DNA of 64,000 nucleotides, taken from contig QZCP01000227.1 in the NCBI GenBank assembly GCA_003956705.1, forward strand, positions 1 through 64,000. The letters run 5' to 3'. How positions within the stretch are numbered: position 1 is the stretch's first letter; every line of letters begins with the position of its first letter. Below are positions 39,723-51,416 of the stretch, piece after piece. The position numbers and the translations under genes are program-made. Below the pieces are notes generated by a model. That model saw only the letters and a program-made list of their open reading frames with translations. It made no database searches and was not told the origin of the DNA. This DNA is from Brevipalpus yothersi (lineage: Eukaryota; Arthropoda; Arachnida; Trombidiformes; Tenuipalpidae).

Positions 39723-42700
39723 ATGAAAATACGACGGTCATCCTGTGAAAAGGTTTCTATTCTTTCTCTTTTTTCTTCTCTTTCTTTAGATTTTCTCATT
39801 AACTCTCTTAATTTTCTCTTTAAATATATATTCTTTGATGGTCTTCTGTAAACTTTTCTCTTTCCTCTCCGAATAGACATAAAAGAGTGCAAATTCTACT
39901 CTTTATATCTTTCTCTCTAATCACGAATATTATCGTATTCTTGGACCAGTATATTAGGAAAAGAGTCAAAAAGAATACATTCCAATGACCTGAGTGAATC
40001 AATTAATCATTGTAATCATTTCTCTTCCTTTTCTTTTCTTTCTTCCTTTCTTTTAGCATTTTATTCTCGCTGTAGCCATTGTTTGCCCAATGGCTTGGGC
40101 ATACAGTGTACCGAATGATTTTTTGTCCAAAAGTACACCAGATTCCAAACCGGAAGCTTATCTAGTACACCTTAAGCCACAAAATCAACCCCAATCACCG
40201 GCTGTACCATCATTTGCTCAAAGTAGAAAGTCAAAAATGCTACTTCTACTGAGATTACCAGAATCAGAGCAACAACCACAGCCATCTGAACTTCAGCCAC
40301 AAGATTCTGGTTACAGTCAACAGATTCAACAGACATCCCAGCAAACGTTGGCCTCGTCCAGTGGCTATGAACAGGGTCCTGCTGATACCCAACAGAAAGA
40401 TCAATCATACGATTCTTATCAACAGCAAGATAGCTCATATGGACAGCAGCAGCAGCAACAATCAGAACAAGTCAAAGATGACGTCCAACAGAACGAAGCA
40501 CAAGAAGAGCAACAAGACTCCGGATACAGTCAACAGGTGAGAATAAAATGAATACTCTTGGATATCAACACTTTCATTTGAGGCCATGAAAAGTATCGAT
40601 TAAAATTTAAGGCAATAGATGACAACACAATTAAGCTTCACATTTTCTACAAGCTGATTATCGAAGCTTAATTGTTACCGTTAATCATTTTAATCAGTTT
40701 CATCAAAACGGATTCGAAACAAGAGCGATTATTTTCGAGACGTCTCAGTTCATTTTGGCGCCAAAATAAGATGAACATTCAACTTAAGTTTTCGATTTTA
40801 TTTATGTTTTTGTTTTTAATTATAATCGATGATTAAGTGACCGTTCATTGAGTCAATTAGTTTAATGTTCATCTAACATGAGTAGGAGTCAAAATTTTGA
40901 TAATTCGTTTGTCCTCCCTAATTGGCTGTGATTCAATCAGTCATCGAGATCTGTGTAGTTTAGTCTAATTCAATTACTCTGCCTATGATAACCCTTATGT
41001 CTTCGATCTTATTGATCTATATCAATTGATTGATTTAAATAGTTCTAATGTTTTTCTTTTCATTATGATGATCTCCTCTCCAGCGTGATGATGGATATCA
41101 ACAGGTACAACAAGTTCAACAACAACAGCCCGTACAAGTGCAACAACAACAAGTACAGCAAACACAACAAAACTCATACTCACAACAGGAGCAGAGTGGT
41201 TATGATGATGAAACATCATCTGGTTTCGAGGAGGATAACCGTGATTCAGGCTATTCCGGTCAACAATCTACCAAAGGTGGAAGCCTCCAGTCATCGGCTG
41301 TCAAAAATGGCTTCAAGCCGATACTTTCCAATACCGCATCTTATGGACAGCAGCAACAGCAGCAAGTTCAACAGACTTTTGGTTTGAAAACTGCACCAGT
41401 ACGAAGCAATACCTATTCACAGGCTGTTCAAACGAATGAACAAAGTTCCTACGATTCCCAAGATACTCAAGTACGAAGCAATGGTGTCAGCGATTCTGGC
41501 TATGGAACCGTTCGACAACAGAGAGTCAACTCCTATTCAGTAAAAAGTCCTGTTCAACAAACTCAACAACAATCATATCAACAAGCTGACTTTGGTCGTA
41601 AAACTGTTCAAACTCAAGCTGTGAAAGGCTCAAGCGAAGGAACTGTTCAACGTGATTCTGGTTACTCTGCTGTTCGGGATTCATCCGTTAAGACTGCTCC
41701 TGCACGAAGCTCTTCATATTCCTCTGTCCAACGAGATTCCGTTAAAGGTGGTAGAGCATTTGAGAGTTTTTCAAGAAGTCTCACTGGCTATCAAAGTCAA
41801 GCTCGCCAAGAACCGATCACAACTCAGAGAACTCCAGTGAAAACTGCTGCTATCGCCACTTCTTATGGTGAACAAGCCTTGAAAAGTCCTGTTGAAGCTT
41901 TACGATCTCCTGTACAGCAGCGAAAAAATAATTTCGCAGCAATCCGTGATTCATCTGTTAAATCACCACCACTAAAGAGCTCTACCTATGCTCAACAATT
42001 AGATTCAAGTTATGCCGCTCGAGATTCATCCGTGAAAACGGCTCCTCAGCGTTCTTCAAGCTATGGTCAGAAAGAGTCTTCCTACTCTGCTGCTCAAGAT
42101 TTTTCAGTCAAAAGTACACCACTTCGAACTTCTTCCTATGGACAGCAGCAATTGGACCAGACTCCAGTCAAATCAGTCCCTCAACTTAGGACCCCTCAGC
42201 GAACCTCTGGCAAAACCTCCTCATACTCTGAACCTTCTCTAGCTAGTCCAGCTAAAGCTCTCCGTACACCAACCAAGACTCAAGATTTCCCTGTCCAACA
42301 GCAACAGGTACAACAACAACAACAAGATTTTTCGAGTCAACTGACACAAACTCAATCAAATGACTATCAACAGAGAGATTATGATTCTTATGGACAACAA
42401 CAGCAACAACAACAGCGCGATATTGAACAGCATGCTGAACAGAAACTTGAGAAAAAAGTTCCAGTTATCTTGGTAGGAATCCCAGCTAACCCAGCTAATC
42501 CTTCCTACACCCAGCAAAAAGAATCTAGCTATGATTCTCAATCTCAAGATCAAACTTCCCAACAACGAGATTTCAATTCATACGGACAACGTGATGCTGT
42601 CAAAAGTCCAGTTGTTCAGCAAACTGCAGCTGTGAAATCTTCTTCAGCTTCATATGGTTCAGTTCAACGGGATGCTGTGAAGAGTCCTCAGCAGACCTCC

Positions 42701-43935
42701 TCATACTCATCATCATCTTATGGAGCTCTTCAGTCTCCAGCACGTGCTGCTGTGAGAACTCATTCTGAGTCTTATCGAACTCAAGCTGCTCCAGCTTTCT
42801 CAACCAAAGGTCAAGCTTCTTCATCATCTCATTCTGGTTACTCCGAGGGATACAGGTGAGCTTTGTCTTTTGATGTATGAGTAAAAAATGTTGATTAATT
42901 TTAATCTTATTTTTTGGATTTTATAGCACCCCAGTCCAAGCTCCAGTGCAACAACAGCAGCAACAGCTGACTCAACAGATAAATTCTGAGGAGCAAGTTC
43001 AAGAAGAACCTAAATTAGCGGTTATGATTCCCTCTCTCCGACGTAATCCAACTGCTGATTCCTATTCTCAAGTGCAACAAAGCAATACTGAATACGGTCA
43101 ACAACAGCAAGATACAAAAGGATTTTCACCACAAGTTCAATCCAATGTTCAACAGAGCTATGGACAAACTTATTTCGATCAGCGAAGCAATACCAACAAT
43201 TATGGTGCTCAAAATACTAAAGGATTCTCTCAATCATCTGGACAAGCCCAACAGACATTCCAGCAAAGTAACACTGGCTATGGTTCCTCTGGATATGGTC
43301 AACAAGATAATCGAGCACAAGCTCCAGTTCAATCTGATTTCCAGCAAACAAACAGCTACGAACAAGCTCGAGCTCCGGCAGCATTGAATACCAAAAATAC
43401 TCTCCAATCCAATACCGGATATGGTCAACAGAACTCTGGTTATGGTCAACAGAACTCTGGCTATGGTCAACAGAACTCTGGCTATGGTCAGCAAAATAGT
43501 GGATATGGTCAACAGCAAAGCAGAGATCAGTCAAGCAAGTCTTTCCTTTCATCTAACACCTACGGACAACAGCAACAGAACTTCCCTCTTCCTCCTGCTT
43601 TCGCACGTAATCGACCACTTTTCCCAATGGTTACTACATCGGCTCCAGCTGATTTTTCTGGTAACAATCAGTACCAACAAGGAGACCAAAGTAATGATGG
43701 CTTTGCTGCCACACGAAACAATCCAGTTTTCGATGACGATGAGGACACTTTTAACAACGAAGATGTGGGATCTTTCGCTGGTAGAAACAATAATGGTTAT
43801 GGAGCAGCGTCTAACATAAATGAAGATTCTGTTTCACAGCCTGCTGGGCCAGGCCGAATGGTCCTACTTCTTTTTGATAAGGATCATATCAATCCCAATG
43901 AACAGTTGGTGATGAATCCTCAAAGAGGTTATTAG
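39723..43935 (+). CDS. Secreted Gln/Ser/Tyr-rich low-complexity repeat protein
   Basis: Structural or adhesive secreted protein by composition; not a family I recognise. Exons: 39723-39752 (inferred), 40057-40536, 41084-42855 and 42927-43935, closing to 1096 residues. The h-region of the signal peptide (FILAVAIVCPMAWA) opens the second exon, so the start codon must lie in an upstream exon. I infer MKIRRSSCEK because it joins in frame, although its donor (AAG|GTTTCT) is weak. After the signal come repeats: DSGYSQQ-type units, then (D)SSVKTAP-R-SSSY units through the third exon, and five GYGQQNS heptads in the fourth. Short aliphatic islands (MLLLLRLPE, VPVILVGIP, LAVMIPSLRRNP, MVLLLFDKDH) recur at intervals and may be conserved anchoring or assembly elements. 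Composition resembles silk, cuticle glue or FUS-like phase-separating domains, but this is inference. Degraded copies lie downstream. Confidence 0.82.
43418..43522 (+). repeat. Five tandem 21-base units coding GYGQQNS
   Basis: Five near-identical 21-base units inside the last exon of the Gln-rich gene, each coding G-Y-G-Q-Q-N/Q-S. Differences are mostly synonymous, indicating selection on the peptide or recent expansion. Confidence 0.92.
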
Positions 43936-44404
43936 AACAATTTTTTAGGATGTTCTTATTGCATCTAGCTTCTCATCTTATTATGATATCATTTTCTCAT
44001 CAGCTAATTAACGCCATCAGAGAGCATTTTGCCAGTTGTCTCTCACTGTATATTCAAATTGAACTCATTCCTAAGTGAATAAATTTTTTTTCTAATAACT
44101 GCTTCCTTATTAGGAGGAACTTATTGTGGGAAAAATAAGCTCTAAATTCAATATAGAACTTACAGGTTCGATGATTTGAGAATGAACAATCATTGGTATT
44201 AATACATATGCTTTGACAAACTTTGGGAACTTGAAGACGAGTATCGCCACAGTATGAAATCGAGACAAGAAAACTATCTCTTTGTTGGATTGCTTCAGGA
44301 TATGTAACCATATATTTTGTTAGAAAGCATTTACATGTAATCAAAGTGAGGAAGTGAACAATCCATAGGCATAAACATATCCTGATAACTTCAAATCTCC
44401 AACC
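43936..44404. other. 3' flank of the Gln-rich gene
   Basis: AT-rich. A minus frame at 44054-44344 has a cysteine-containing patch (YCGDTRLQVPKVCQSICIN) but no ATG of its own or clear splice support. It might be a remnant exon. Confidence 0.35.
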
Positions 44405-44530
44405 AATCTGATGATGTAATCATTTGAAGTTTCTCCGAGACAAAATGGAATGCTGAATTCTTACAAGTTATATCAACGAATGATCATGTTTGAATAAGTT
44501 CTCTATCTGATTTCACTATCTCTTGTGACG
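44405..44530 (-). pseudogene. Remnant of a C39-like peptidase gene (C-terminal end)
   Basis: On the minus strand a frame reads FCLGETSNDYIIRLVGDLK, matching the last residues of the peptidase encoded at 54691-56059 (FCLGGTPNNYTLIRFVRK). The nucleotide match extends upstream with in-frame stops. A decayed duplicate, about 10 kb from the intact gene. Confidence 0.6.
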
Positions 44531-44913
44531 ATATTTTTTTCAGAATTCATTCGAACAGAGATGGATTTAAAAGATTCCAATGACATGAACAGAGGGATGT
44601 TCCAAATCTAATGCTCAGAAGAATGATAAAATTTTGTCGCCTGTTGTTTTCATATTTCTCTTTGTTTAAAAGAGTTTTTGGAGAAGAAACCTATTTAGTC
44701 AATAAAATATCGCATGAACGGCTGCAATCATATGGAATCCTTTGTTAGCATGCATAAAAGATTCATAAACTTCCGATTACCGTTTTCCAAATCTATCAAA
44801 ACATCCTCATCATCCTGCTTTCTCGAGCTGATCGATCTAAAAAAGGATGCTGAGCCATGTGATCATTACAAGGAAGTATCTATCAAAATGGAACTTAACT
44901 TTTATCATAGACC

Positions 44914-44952
<39 letters not shown>

Positions 44953-45443
44953 TCTATTTCAGATCATCTATGAGTGATTATCTGTTTGCTCGAAAAATCG
45001 AGAAAAATCGAGAATTTTTCAAAAAAACTGGAAAAAAACAAAAAATTTAAGGTCACTCTATGACTACAATAGGCTTAAAAGTTTCATTGGTCTTCTTCAA
45101 GCGATGGATTTCTATACATCATGAATTAGAAAAGCTTTTCCAATTTGCTTTGTTTCTACAGTTTGTACTCGTTATCTATCCTTATATTCGGAAGAATTCA
45201 CTGAATTTTGTAAAAGGAAAAAGCGGTACATATTACGGTGTACAAAAACCATTAACCCTTTTGGCACGAAAATTAGTCCAAGATGGATTGAAACAACTCA
45301 AATACAACAATACAGGGGCTGGGGAGATCATTGATAGCGAAATTATCATCTGAAGGTATCGAATATCCGATTCCTACGAGAATATCCGGAAACATCAGAG
45401 GAATTTCATAATTTCCTTAACTGTTTTCGATAACTGGCCTATC
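44531..45443. other. Spacer with relic sequence and a (GA)n tract
   Basis: Contains the GA tract 44920-44949 and a segment at about 45360-45415 that resembles 56975-57045 (both carry GAGAATATCCGG followed by an A-A/T-CATCAGA/CTCAGA block). A 97-codon plus frame at 45060-45353 is unexplained. Confidence 0.4.
44920..44949. repeat. (GA)n microsatellite
   Basis: Short uninterrupted GA tract. Confidence 0.93.
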
Positions 45444-45451
45444 ATTGCGCA
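45444..45451 (+). promoter_or_regulatory. GCGCA promoter motif, array gene 1
   Basis: ATTGCGCA, 198 bases before the start codon at 45642. The same core stands at a similar distance before all five NCCYF genes. Confidence 0.5.
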
Positions 45452-45641
45452 GAGGCCACATTATTGGCATGCTGTTGGAAAATTATTCATCACCGATTGA
45501 TGCGCTTTTGATCGTGAGAAACTTTCATCACTTGGCCTCTGCCTTCTGTGGTGTTCATTTGTTTTCGCAGTTTCAATTCAATCTTTGTTTCAAATTAATA
45601 TACTCACCTATGTTGTGATAGCTATGCTCTCTTGATCCAAA

Positions 45642-46941
45642 ATGAATGTTAGTCTTTTCTGGTTCTGGACTACTCTTCTAGTTGGCCTCATTTCGATGAT
45701 TCAGTCAGATGAAACCAAAAAGCGGTGCTTCACCGATTTGTATACAGCTGAAGTTGGATGTATAAAAGAGCTTATTCCTCATGTGCATGAATCATATCCT
45801 TCGATGGAACATAGAACTTTGTTCGAATGCTGCTACTTTGCCAAGTTTCGAGAGTGCCTTGAAAGGAACATTTATAGAAGTTGTTACTCTGAAATTGAAG
45901 AATTCCTCGACCTGTTATCACTTCAAAAGTCTATGATCAAGGACCTCAACCAAAATTGTGGAAATCGTTCCTCTCACTTGGTAAGTGTTATTTATGGATA
46001 GATTAACAATTAAATCACTCCAAATACTGAAGAATGGTATTGTTTATATTTGCAGAGTCCATCATGTTTGATGGTGTATCATTCAAAGGAATCTCCTTGG
46101 TGTGTCACAAGCGTACTTAGTGCTTTCAACAAATTTTATCCTAAACTGAAAGATCACTTATATGATGTGAAGGATTTTCGGATAAATTCAACTCTCTTCA
46201 ACTGCTGTTACTTTGCTAATTTTTCATATGCCTTACATGAGGAGAGTGATAAGAACTGTAGCTCAAAAGCTGACACTCTTCTGAGTATTTACAAGTCCAC
46301 AAGGTCACTGTATGGTGAGTGTGCAGGGTATTCTCACAAGGTAAGGGTCCTGTACTGATCAGTCTTATTCATAATCAACACAATCGAAATGATGATTAAT
46401 GGTATTATTTATATTTGTAGAGTCCATCATGTTTGATGGTATATCATTCAAAGGAATCTCCTCTGTGTGCCACAAGCGTACCTGATGCTCTCAACAAGTG
46501 TTATCCTAAGCTGCAAGATAACTTAGATTTTGATGAGGAAGATTTTCGAATGAATTCCACTATCTTCAACTGCTGTTACTTCGCAAACTTTTCATATTGC
46601 TTACATGAGGAAAGTGATAAGAACTGTAGCTCAAAAGTTGACACTCTTCTTGGAGTTTACGAGCCAACAAGCTCACTCTATGGGGAGTGTGCAGGGTATT
46701 CTCAAGAGGTGAGTTTCACAATAATTAACCTGACCCACAATTAACACAATCGAAATGGTGATTAATGAACCTAATGAACCATTTTTCATTGTAGGACCCA
46801 CCTTGCTTCATGGTCTATCATACAATCACTTCCCTTTTTATCGGAGGTGCTCTACTATCTTTGATTGCCATCGTGTTGATTCGCTGCGTTTTGATTCCAT
46901 TATTCATTTATTGTTGTACGTGTTGGTGTCGAGGAGATTGA
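45642..46941 (+). CDS. NCCYF-module membrane protein 1 (three modules)
   Basis: Type I cell-surface or secreted protein of an unrecognised family. Four exons, all phase 0: 45642-45980, 46056-46340, 46421-46708 and 46795-46941; 352 residues. Signal peptide (MNVSLFWFWTTLLVGLISM), then three repeats of an eight-cysteine module (C1...C2-Y..L...C3C4-YF-A.F..C5...C6...C7...C8), then a membrane helix (residues about 316-336) and a short Cys-rich tail (YCCTCWCRGD), a likely palmitoylation site. C8 of each module is coded at the start of the next exon (SPSC or DPPC). NST and NFS sequons flank the NCCYF core. The second module has lost exactly two cysteines (C2 is Phe, C5 is Ala), suggesting they form a disulfide in the others. 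AATAAA is at 47040-47045. Confidence 0.87.
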
Positions 46942-48773
46942 GACTCCAATTTTGATTAACTTTCTGAAGAAACATTTTTTGCACCTTCTTTCATAGTTTT
47001 CTGGTAATTTTGATAGTCTGTATAGTCGTATTGACATCCAATAAAGGTTTGGAACTGAATAATTTGAAATTAAAGTTGTTCTTGTGCAACATCAATTCGA
47101 TAGATTTCAGTAAGAAAATTTCTCCTTTCCATTCCATCCTCATTAAAATGACATCAATAGTTTGATTAGTCAGCAGACCGACCATGGAGGAAATCAAAAG
47201 TTGAAAATGAGACGATCTTCTCGCTAAGTTTCTCTTCAGAATAAACTTTAATTCAATATTACTAATTACTAATTACTAATTGAGTTGTATCGACTAGGTG
47301 GAAATTTTTGTTAAAATTTGGACAATTCGAGGAGGATCATGGAAAATTATTTCCATCTATAATAAGATCTAAATGTTCCATCAGTAACAATAATAGCGAT
47401 CAATCAACCAATAATAATTCTAAAAGTTTGCCAATTCTTATCCTGCTCGATATTTTTGATCAATCTTCACTCGGATCGTGATAGTTTGGTTGGCCATTTC
47501 AATACATGAATTAGTAATCTTCTTCTAAAATAAGATTGATTGGTGAACATTATGCAGTCCAGCTCGTTAATGTAGTTAATAAACCTGATGGTGGCTCATA
47601 GCTCTCAGAAAACATTGATTCTAGAATTTTTCGTCTACAATCCATTCGAAATGAACTTTCCAAATTTGCTGATCATCGAGGCACAAATATTACATACAAC
47701 TCCTCTCTCCTAAGCTATGATCCACCCCAGAAATGAATGGAAACCCTGGAGGAAAGTTCGATTGGTTTGCATCATTTGAGCTCGCATTCTAGGCATGCAG
47801 ATGAGCCACTGAGCTAAAGATCATTCAAATGAACAATACGAAAATGATCGAGAGCAATGTTCTCAGAAACAGTCGATTCCTTCGATGACTCGATCATTAA
47901 CTTATTCATTATCTATGGCTACATCGTTTGGATCAGCTGACTAATATCCGTTCTCATAGTATTTATTATTGTTTAAACACTATCATTGTAGATGCTTCGT
48001 TTATTTACATGAGAAAGTGGCTTTTAAGTGCCAGTGATTTTGAAAATTGAAGAAGCGAGAGAGAAATGGCAGCACTCAAGAAATGAGAAGATTTTTCTCA
48101 CCAATAAATTTTCTGATTAGAATTACTGGTAATCACCATATGCCTATGTGAATATAATTGTCTGAGAGAATCATAGATTATGCAAGGAAATAGTTCGGCG
48201 AAACAATCGGTTTTTTGATTGACTGAAAGAGACAATTTTTTCCAGTTTCATTATTTATCAGCAGGAAATTGCTCTCCTCCAAAGTATGAGAAGCTTCCTC
48301 AATTCACTAATTATTCAGAATTCAGTGGAAATTTTGGCAATCTTTCCACATTTTTTGTATGTGTTCATCTTATTTCTTTAGTAAGAAGCATTAAAATCAG
48401 CATCAAACTGATTGTCAGCCTATTGAAAGAAAAAATTCGGCAATAATAGACAATAAAACACTGGAAAGATAATTATTGATGGAACTACAGATCAAATGAA
48501 TCGAACATGTCTCCGATTGCTTTCTGAATATCTATGAATATAATGATGATCTTGATCATTTTCGATATCTGGTTTTTGATTGGAAATTGAAAGAAGTTAA
48601 ATTCGCAAAAGATTGAGAAAAATATTTTATCGCTTCAAAACTTTTGAAGAATTCTCATACCCACAATTAGTCAATGGCTAGATATGGGTATTTTGATGTG
48701 TCGGGAAATTAATCATTCTTCAAACTCGATCCTGTATCATCTTCCCAAAGATCTGGCTCCTTCATCTTTCAAC
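46942..48773. other. Spacer after array gene 1, duplicated after gene 3
   Basis: Non-coding. The stretch 47890-48480 aligns by eye with 53230-53880: both have an ACATCGTTTGGATCAGCTGA core followed by TATCCGTTC and, further on, AGATGCTTCGTTTA and a shared GGAAAGATAATTATTGATG block. It is part of a segmental duplication that includes the gene on its left. Confidence 0.6.
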
Positions 48774-48781
48774 GTTGCGCA
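48774..48781 (+). promoter_or_regulatory. GCGCA promoter motif, array gene 2
   Basis: GTTGCGCA, 207 bases before the start codon at 48981. Confidence 0.45.
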
Positions 48782-48980
48782 GAGAATATTCTGATATGCG
48801 GTTAAAACTATTTATTATCAATTCATGTGTTTCAAATCATCACAAACAATCGCCAATTATTCTGTTGTTTGTTGAGTGTGTTTTTCGTTAGTGATTTTTG
48901 ATTCAATTTGAGAGTATCATTTCTCTCGATTACTTAAATTTATGAATACACTGTATTTCGATATCTATTTTTCATTCAAA

Positions 48981-49494
48981 ATGAGTGCTTCTCATACTTG
49001 CTGGTTGATTTTTGTTCTTATTGGCTTACCAGATACATCGAATGGATCTGTCACTGAAGCTGTTGATTGCTTCAAAATTCTACCAGATGCTCTTACCAAA
49101 TGTTATTCCAAGCTGCAAGAGCGCTTGGGTCTCGATATCAAGAAGGATGTTGAATTAGAGCAAACTTCGAACAATTGCTGCTATTTTGCTGAATTTTCAC
49201 ATTGCCTAGACGTGGAGACCATCGAGAAGTGCTCTTTAAAAATTGGAGATTTCATTGGAAATCTAACTAAAGGTCCTATAAAAACTCTCAAGGAAAAGTG
49301 CAAAAATTATTCCTATAAGGTAAGTCTTTCCTATTTACAATCAACACCATTCATGTACTCAAAATTGTTTTCATTTTCTGTTGTAGAGTACATCATGTTT
49401 TTGGGTTTATCGCTCAACTGCTCTCATAATTGGTGCAATTTTTCTCTTGGCCCTGATTGTTATCTGCTTATTTAATATTTTTCATCGATCCTGA
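48981..49494 (+). CDS. NCCYF-module membrane protein 2 (one module)
   Basis: Two exons with a phase-0 junction (48981-49319, 49387-49494), 148 residues. The signal peptide starts MSASHTCWLIFVLIGLP; I chose this Met, as in genes 4 and 5 (MSASHFS), over one 13 codons upstream. One eight-cysteine module follows with all cysteines present (DCFKI, KCYSK, NNCCYF, HCL, KCS, EKCKN, STSC). The second exon codes C8 and a C-terminal hydrophobic helix ending NIFHRS, so the tail is almost absent; a GPI-anchor signal is a possible alternative to a membrane helix. Function unknown. Confidence 0.87.
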
Positions 49495-50039
49495 GAACTC
49501 TATACCATTTTTTTTGAATCATGGAAATCAAATAATTTTTCACACAATTTCTGTAATTTTCTAAGAATTTCAGTAAATTAATATTGTTACTCAGTGATTC
49601 AATGAAAACTTGTAGCAAGATAACCCAAAGTCGTTTTTTTGGTGCTGGTAAAGTTCCATCAGGAATGAGTGTTTGTAATAGTCTAATGTTGATGAATACT
49701 GTTCAAATTTAGTCAGAAAACAGTTTTCTGATTGATTTTTCTGACTTGATTATGTACCGAAATCAATTAGCAACCCTTATACAAAATAAGGTGTTAAGAC
49801 GGAGTTTTCTATCGCATTGTGGTGTTTTCTTTTTGATTTTTGATTCTCTGACTTATCGATCACTTGACTTACTCCTCGAGAATGAAGTTTTTTCTCTTTC
49901 ATCATCTCTTCATTAAATAACATGAATTATTGAAAACTATGATGCATTTAGATAGCTTCAAGAATTTTTCACAACTCAGATAACTCCAATTGAAACTGTT
50001 CTTATGGTCTTACCTTTTGATTGAACAATTTTGCTCAAT
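49495..50039. other. Spacer after array gene 2
   Basis: AT-rich and non-coding. It includes a 19-base inverted repeat (TCAGAAAAC, one base, GTTTTCTGA) at 49713-49731. No poly(A) signal of the AATAAA form close to the stop. Confidence 0.4.
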
Positions 50040-50915
50040 AGAGCTCGATTCATGATTGTTACCGTGTAACATAATTTGATATCAGCTACTGAACAAAATT
50101 AATTGAGCGTCGATCAAAATGAATATTATTTCAAGAATTTTAGTTCATTTCGGTCCCGAAAAGATGGATGTTGATGAAGAAGGCCAATCAAAGCTTAGAT
50201 TTTAGACAGTCTCTTTGTTTCGATTAATAATCAAGTGACCATTCTCTTGAACAATGTCACCTGGCACCTGTGAAAAAGTTGATGGGAGTATTACTTCTAC
50301 AGTAAGCTACGTTTTGATAAGATATTCGCATTATAGCTTACTTTGTTTGGTTTCCTCTACCTTATTGATGGAATCGTCGATATTGTTAACATACGTCAAT
50401 TATTTCAATTACAGTAGGTCTAATACTGTTCCTCTATCTATTATCATCCCATCACATGAGTAATGATTGATACAGCCTGTATCAACAGGTCAAAGGATGG
50501 CAAATGAAACAGGACTCATACTCATAACGGGGCCAGAGTGGTTAGGATATTCGTCTAGATTTGGAGATGATAACCGTGATTCGAGATATTCCAAAGAACT
50601 ATCTATCAAAGGTAATTTCCTGTTACCTCCAGCATTCAAGAGTGGCTTCAGGTCGAAACTTCCCGATATTGTATCTTATGCACAACACCATGAACAAGTT
50701 CGGCTCGAAATTGAACCAATATGCAAATACTTAGATTTTCTATGAAATTAAGTTTCTACAATTTTCCTGGCACAAGCAGTTGTTTCAGCAATTCTGATCA
50801 TGAACTCATTCCAAAACAGAGAGTCAACTCTTATTCAATTAAAAGTCCATGGGCCATTGCACGGAGGACATTTCTACATGTACATATTGTTAACTCACTT
50901 ATCGTTAGTCCATGA
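50040..50915 (+). pseudogene. Decayed copy of the Gln-rich gene (intron 2 plus start of exon 3)
   Basis: The left part resembles intron 2 of the intact gene (40537-41083), with matching blocks around TTAGTTCATTTCGG versus CAGTTCATTTTGGCG. The right part resembles its third exon: DNRDSRYSKELSIKGN versus DNRDSGYSGQQSTKGG, SGFRSKLPDIVSYAQ versus NGFKPILSNTASYGQ, and RVNSYSIKSP versus RVNSYSVKSP. Frames are broken by stops and shifts, and most Gln codons are gone. Presence of intron sequence shows a DNA-level duplication, not a retrocopy. Confidence 0.8.
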
Positions 50916-50923
50916 TATCCATA

Positions 50924-51201
50924 TCATTGCATAAATCCCAAACAGCCTCGTGTGCAAAGAGTCACAAAGTTGGTACTCTTTGCTACTAACAGACATATAG
51001 TGATAGTGAATGAGTGATGAAATTCCAGAAAATGCCTGGGGAAACCTGCCTGATAAAATGGATGCTTGTAAGGAATTCTCATGCCCACAAAATCTAGAGG
51101 TCTAGAGGTGTGTGGGCTCCGCTGACTGGTCGAACAATATTGATCGTTCCAACACTCTTCAAAAATCAATCTTCTCATATCTAACTTTCAGATTTGATAC
51201 T
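50924..51201. other. Spacer segment duplicated at 57120-57340
   Basis: Non-coding segment shared with the region before array gene 4. Both copies run from ACA(T)-TAGTGATAGTGA(G/A)TGAG through AAAATGGATGCT and end at an ATACTATTGCGCAA motif. It represents the promoter-side flank of an array unit. Confidence 0.6.
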
Positions 51202-51210
51202 ATTGCGCAA
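51202..51210 (+). promoter_or_regulatory. GCGCA promoter motif, array gene 3
   Basis: ATTGCGCAA, 215 bases before the start codon at 51417. It fits the known C/EBP-type bZIP consensus RTTGCGYAA. Confidence 0.5.
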
Positions 51211-51416
51211 GGAAATGCAGCCTCACACACACGAGGTATGAAAGCGAATCATTAAGCCATGTGCTTCATTTGATTGAGAAAATTTTTTGCCATTTTCGTT
51301 TGGTCCTCGGTTGAATACATTTCTCTTGAGTAATTATCGTAAGGATTTAAATATACCTTCTTTTTCAAAATCATACTAGGATAGTTTTTTCTATTCCCAA
51401 CACTTCTCTTCTCGTG

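Noticed and set aside
45060..45353. 97-codon plus frame ending in YNNTGAGEIIDSEIII
   Set aside because: Possibly another relic of the Gln-rich gene, but the resemblance (NTGAGE versus NTGYGQ) is too short to call.
47731..47810. tRNA-like A box (TTAGCTCAGTGG) on the minus strand
   Set aside because: The only T-loop-like sequence (GTTCGAT) is on the opposite strand and no cloverleaf can be drawn. It is chance or a very old relic.
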